From positions 953,501-1,017,500 of the forward strand of contig OZ025785.1 in NCBI GenBank assembly GCA_964019425.1: a DNA stretch of 64,000 bases, given 5' to 3'. Each line of letters starts with the position of its first letter. Positions within the stretch are counted from its first letter, which is position 1. The position numbers and the translations under genes are program-made. This stretch comes from Flectonema sp. DT1601. Taxonomy: Eukaryota; Euglenozoa; Diplonemea; Diplonemida; Diplonemidae. The notes beneath the pieces were generated by a model. The model worked only from the letters and a program-made list of their open reading frames with translations, was not told where the DNA came from and ran no database searches. This document shows, in pieces, positions 60,523 through 64,000 of the stretch.

Positions 60523-61803
60523 TTAACGCGATTCAGTTCTGTTTTGTTTGCTTTTTGTGATTGACCATCATTGACTATGTTGGTCTAAAGAAAGGTGTTT
60601 TTAACTTTACTTCATAAATCTAAAAATAACAACATACCCACTGAATTCACCAGAAGGACCACGGTACATTTCTTGCGGGTACTCATGGTATTCCTGGTAG
60701 TAGGCATCATATTCTTCATAATATCCATTTCCATTCGGTGCACCATTACCATTTCCGTTAGGTCCACCGCCATTGTAGTAGTTTGAATCAAAGTCACTGC
60801 TACCTGGGTACGATTCACTTCCACTGTGATTTCTGCCGTACCCATGATGTGGATGTTCTTCAAAAGTGTTTTCTCCTTGCGGTTCCCTTGCTGTTTGCAT
60901 CACCTGCTGCATGAACTTTTCCTTCATGTGCTCTGGAACATGCACATTGCTAGGCTGCTCGTTTCCCCGTTCGTGACTAAATTGACAACCTGAGCCTTTC
61001 ATGCACGCTCCGTTTTGAAAATATCTACACAGGACTTTGCTGTCACCATTTGCGGAACCCCCCTGATGCGGAGGGGTTTGCTGGCCATTTTTTAAAGCAC
61101 GATCCTCGTGGTGCATTTCCATCCTACGGTGGGTGTGGTGATGCGGATGGTGATGATGGTGATGGTGATGATGATGATGATGGTGATGGTGAGGATGATG
61201 GCCGTGTGGGTGGTGTGGGTGGTGATGGTGGTGATGGTGATGGTGCATTTCATCGAACATTTCACGACTGTGCGGGTGAAGATGGTGATGGTGGTGGTGG
61301 TGGTGGTGGTGAGGATGGTGATGGTGGTGGTGATGGTGTGGTGGCAGAACACGTGCTCCCCTCCACCCAGCATGCGGCATTCCATATGCAGCTGGACTTG
61401 GAGGATATCCTGCTGGAACACGTCGCCCGTATGCCCACTTTGACCGTCCACCAGGTGAACCCGGCTGCATCGGCGGTACTACATCATACGGAATCGAACC
61501 CGCCCGTCCTATCCTTCCCCACTGTGCGCCATTGGGGTAACCACTAGGCTCGGGATTCCTTTGTGGTGCACTTGGCAACTCCGGCCTGTCTGATAATGGT
61601 AAAGCTTCGTATTCTTCGATGTGCCAGTAAACACATCCACCATTAAATCTGCAGTCTTCCAGTCTGACATGTCTGCACCACTTGTTTTTCTTAACTACAG
61701 CATCCTGTGTGTTTGGGGATCCCCACTTCTCCGGATGATTAAATTTGCACTTTTCCCCTAAACGGCACTTCCCTTTTTGCCAATGCCTACACACACTATC
61801 CAT
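60523..61803 (-). CDS. CCCH zinc-finger RNA-binding protein with long histidine tract
   Basis: The main exon (61803-60638) holds three C-x7-C-x5-C-x3-H fingers: CRHWQKGKCRLGEKCKFNH at 5, WCRHV...CRFNGGCVYWH at about 44, and LCRYFQNGACMKGSGCQFSH at about 265. Between fingers 2 and 3 lie about 55 His in blocks of up to 15 (residues 150-235). The C-terminus is Tyr/Gly/Asn-rich and disordered. CCCH proteins bind AU-rich mRNA and, in euglenozoans, dominate post-transcriptional control. The frame stays open to 60607, but a GTATGT donor at 60637 with an acceptor ACAG before 60538 would give a short last exon (60538-60523, ending TESR). That exon is less certain than the rest. Confidence 0.85.
61130..61345 (-). 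repeat. CAC/CAT trinucleotide repeat coding for His
   Basis: Imperfect (CAC/CAT)n on the minus strand in several blocks, kept in frame in the zinc-finger gene. Antisense frames rich in Met/Val/Asp here are artefacts. Confidence 0.9.
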
Positions 61804-61985
61804 ATCTGATGACTGCGGAGGGTTTAGTAGCTATATTAGCGAGACACAAATAAATAAATACAATCGTAAATTACTTTGTCCCACTCCAATGGACAGATTA
61901 TTGTAAATCTTAAAAAGAGGGTGAAAATATTGCGATCTCTTTATATCTTTTAAGAAATAAAGAGAAGTCCTCTTTTTCTTCCAGA

Positions 61986-62058
61986 GCCCCGTTGGCGCAA
62001 TGGATAGCGCGTTGGACTTCGAATCCAAAGGTTGCGGGTTCGAGTCCCGCACGGGGTT
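61986..62058 (+). tRNA. tRNA-Arg (TCG)
   Basis: A 73-base cloverleaf with acceptor GCCCCGT/ACGGGGT (first pair G-T), D-arm GCGC/GCGC, anticodon loop CTTCGAA in the stem TTGGA/TCCAA giving TCG, and T-arm GCGGG-TTCGAGT-CCCGC. A and B boxes are consensus, no intron. Plus strand, between two minus-strand protein genes. Confidence 0.96.
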
Positions 62059-62060
62059 TC

Positions 62061-62065
62061 TTTTT
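62061..62065 (+). terminator. Pol III terminator of tRNA-Arg
   Basis: TTTTT three bases after the tRNA 3' end, following a shorter TTT. Confidence 0.75.
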
Positions 62066-62785
62066 AAGGTGTATCACCTGTCATGTGACATTTGTATCTG
62101 TGGAAACAAATTAGAAATTAGATAAGTAACAAGCAAATAGAAAGTTTTTGAAAGGGTCTTGCAGGCTGGACACAATGAAGAAACAAGGTGCCTTCGAGTG
62201 TTCTGGACCACAACACTGATTCTTCTGACATTTACAATACAAAAAAGCTAATTTTACTAGACAGCACATTTCAGAAAAAAAAAGAAAGGGTTACAGAGTT
62301 GTGAAACCAAGCAAATCACATTTGATACCGGCAGGAATCAAACTGGGCACGCAAAAAGTGACGTAGCATATGTTCGTTTTTTCTTTTTCCTTTATTATTA
62401 TTCAAGTACTTCCTCAGCCTTGTTTTTAAAACAAGGCTGCAGGAAAGAAGGGGAAACTCAATTCCTCACAAAAATTGCATAAATCTTGTGAGCTTTCGAA
62501 AGTTCTGTTGTGGTAGCAAACTTTGTGGAAATAGATAAAAAAGAGACTGGGAAGACTTAACCTATTACATAACGAAGAAAACTAAAAGAGAAAGGGGGAA
62601 GATGATGAAGGTTTGAAAAAACTGCAAGAATGCAAAATACTGATGAAAATAACATTGACCGACTGTTTAACACAATAGATGTTGTTGTTAGATCTGCAGA
62701 CAAACATAAATACAACACAAGTACATGAACGATAAGGTTTGACTCCAACGCAGCACAGCAAAGACAGCAGGAAAATTCAAGATTA
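62066..62785. other. Spacer and 3' UTR of the SAM-WW gene
   Basis: About 700 bp with no exon of its own. The inverted pair CAGCCTTGTTTTTAAAACAAGGCTG at about 62416-62440 is a near-perfect palindrome of 12-bp arms; its role is unknown. Confidence 0.45.
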
Positions 62786-64000
62786 TCAGTACCCTGGATA
62801 CTGATAGTGCGGGTAGGTAGGAGACCTGTTTGTTGTTTGAATATTTTATTTTGCATCAAACAATGTCGCAGTGTGAACAAGGCAATTTTAACAACAGCAA
62901 GTTACATACATCTCTCGATAAGTTGGTGATTGCGGACGTCTTCCATTCGATCGACCCCGTCTTGGAGGGGAGGGGCGAGTCCAGGTTGTTTGATTTGTTA
63001 ACGTGTTATAGTAATAGGGAACACCCTGTGCAGTGTAAAAGGTTTGGAGGTGCGAAGTTGCCGGAGGTGGTGACGTCCGACCACGACGCTCATCAGCTTT
63101 AATGTCAGAGAGACGTTGGAGTAGAAGATCTCGTCGGGAAGATGGAGGAGGAGAGTGAACACGAGAGTCATTTCTAACTCTGGATTTCCATCTGCATATT
63201 TCTTGGAAGTCAAATGCTTTGGCATCCTCCCAACGAGATTCCCATTCTGATGGATTTCCAGCCCTATCAAGCAAACGAACTTCTTCCCATTTCCTCTCTA
63301 ATTCCTTTTCCCTTCGGAGAGCTCGTTCATCTTCGTACTTCATCTGACTCATCAGTTGCTCAAGGTCGTTTCTCTCTGTCTGATGCTGATAATCCATTCC
63401 TCTAATCCAGTCATGTGATGGTGGAGGATGATGAACATCCTGAAAAACTTGATGGTCTCCATGATGCTCACTGAAATTCTGCACCCGGTCTGGCCTACCT
63501 TTCATGCGTTCTATTTCAACCATTATTCTTTTCTTTGCTCCCAGTGACTGTACACCTATTTCAGCCAACTCAGCCTCAGTAAGGCTGACAAGTGTCTCCA
63601 TATCAATATCAGATGACAAGAATCTCTGAGTGTACTTTTGCAATCCAATTCTAGACAGAAAGTCAGCAACCTGTTGACCAGTTGCATCCAACCGACTGCG
63701 AGGGATGGTTCCCTCATCAGATGGAGATGAACCATGTTGTGGGGTGCTTTTCCCAAGTCTCGGGTTTTCGATCGATTCGATCAATCCTGCCACCTCAAGC
63801 ATATTCCTGGCAGCTGGACTATTTTTGTTACTCTTCGCCCACTTAGCAACAGGACTTCTGCTTCGCTCACGACCAAGTCCCCTGTAGTACTCTCTTTCAT
63901 CCGATGGCTTCATTGACAACTCTGTCATGATTGCTCCGAGTACTCCGCCAACACCGTCACTCTCTCCACGTTTCTTCATTCCAAGCTCTTTAATTTCCTC
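62786..64000 (-). CDS. SAM-WW domain protein (two exons seen, 5' part beyond window)
   Basis: The frame is open from the right edge (EEIKELGMKKRGES...) to a donor GTATGT at 62909, and a last exon at 62825-62786 adds MSPTYPHYQYPGY with TGA, over an 84-nt GT-AG intron (GTATGT...AACAG). A Met at 63979 could be the start, but the frame continues upstream, so more sequence is likely. A SAM domain spans about 110-165 (DFLSRIGLQKYTQRFLSS, AELAEIGVQSLGAKKRIM). A charged helix follows, and a WW domain at about 320-352 (VPYYYNTLTNQTTWTRPSPP). SAM domains bind RNA hairpins or polymerise; WW binds Pro-rich peptides. An mRNA-processing or signalling adaptor is inferred. Confidence 0.85.

Noticed and set aside
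61050-61547. Plus-strand Asp/Gly-rich frame
   Set aside because: Antisense of the His tract of the zinc-finger gene.
1-64000. CRISPR arrays, bacterial operons, rRNA genes
   Set aside because: None seen. Direct repeats here are minisatellites or dispersed elements, and introns with poly(A)-tailed retrocopies show a eukaryotic genome.

Overview
The window looks like nuclear DNA of a euglenozoan protist, most probably a diplonemid. Every protein-coding host gene I can support lies on the minus strand from one end to the other, as in kinetoplastid and diplonemid polycistronic clusters, while the tRNA genes are on the plus strand. Host genes carry short (58-84 nt) and occasionally long GT-AG introns with GTATGT-type donors. 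A retrocopied mRNA at 26.6 kb begins with a sequence differing by one base from the 3' end of the diplonemid/kinetoplastid spliced leader as I remember it. A Tctex-type dynein light chain implies a flagellate. The species call is inference.

Layout. 1-6 kb: C-type-lectin-like membrane protein (cut by the left edge), glyoxalase II, a chromodomain-PARP fusion, a METTL21-type methyltransferase. 6.4-13.5 kb: accessory DNA with a duplicated 0.82-kb unit (R1), T-rich minisatellites, three tRNA-derived SINE copies, LINE fragments and a GC-rich retroelement. 13.5-26.7 kb: a 13.2-kb retroelement array sitting 2 bp upstream of a tRNA-Phe gene. It holds an almost complete LINE (LINE-B) whose ORF1 is split by a second almost complete LINE (LINE-A) with a 7-bp target duplication, followed head-to-tail by a polyadenylated retrocopy (element C). 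27-37 kb: a coiled-coil gene, a 776-bp MITE with perfect 27-bp inverted repeats, a small basic protein gene, a tandem 200-bp repeat, and an F-box/LRR/ubiquitin-like gene. 37.3-40 kb: a second tRNA-Phe locus with decayed pieces of the same elements. 40-64 kb: dynein light chain (three exons), NRF-6-like acyltransferase, a novel membrane protein (two exons), a five-exon secreted beta-helix protein with a fossil retroelement in one intron, a mucin-like surface protein, a Cys-rich secreted protein, a His-rich CCCH zinc-finger protein, tRNA-Arg, and a SAM-WW protein cut by the right edge.

How the parts fit. The block from 44 to 57 kb is five consecutive secreted or membrane genes, and with the C-type lectin gene suggests an investment in surface and degradative proteins. 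The mobile elements show insertion next to tRNA-Phe, nesting with datable order, poly(A) tails butted directly onto the next element's 5' end, and 3'-terminal hairpins whose stems are kept while their sequence changes. Long stretches between genes hold only A/T homopolymer tracts and old repeats.
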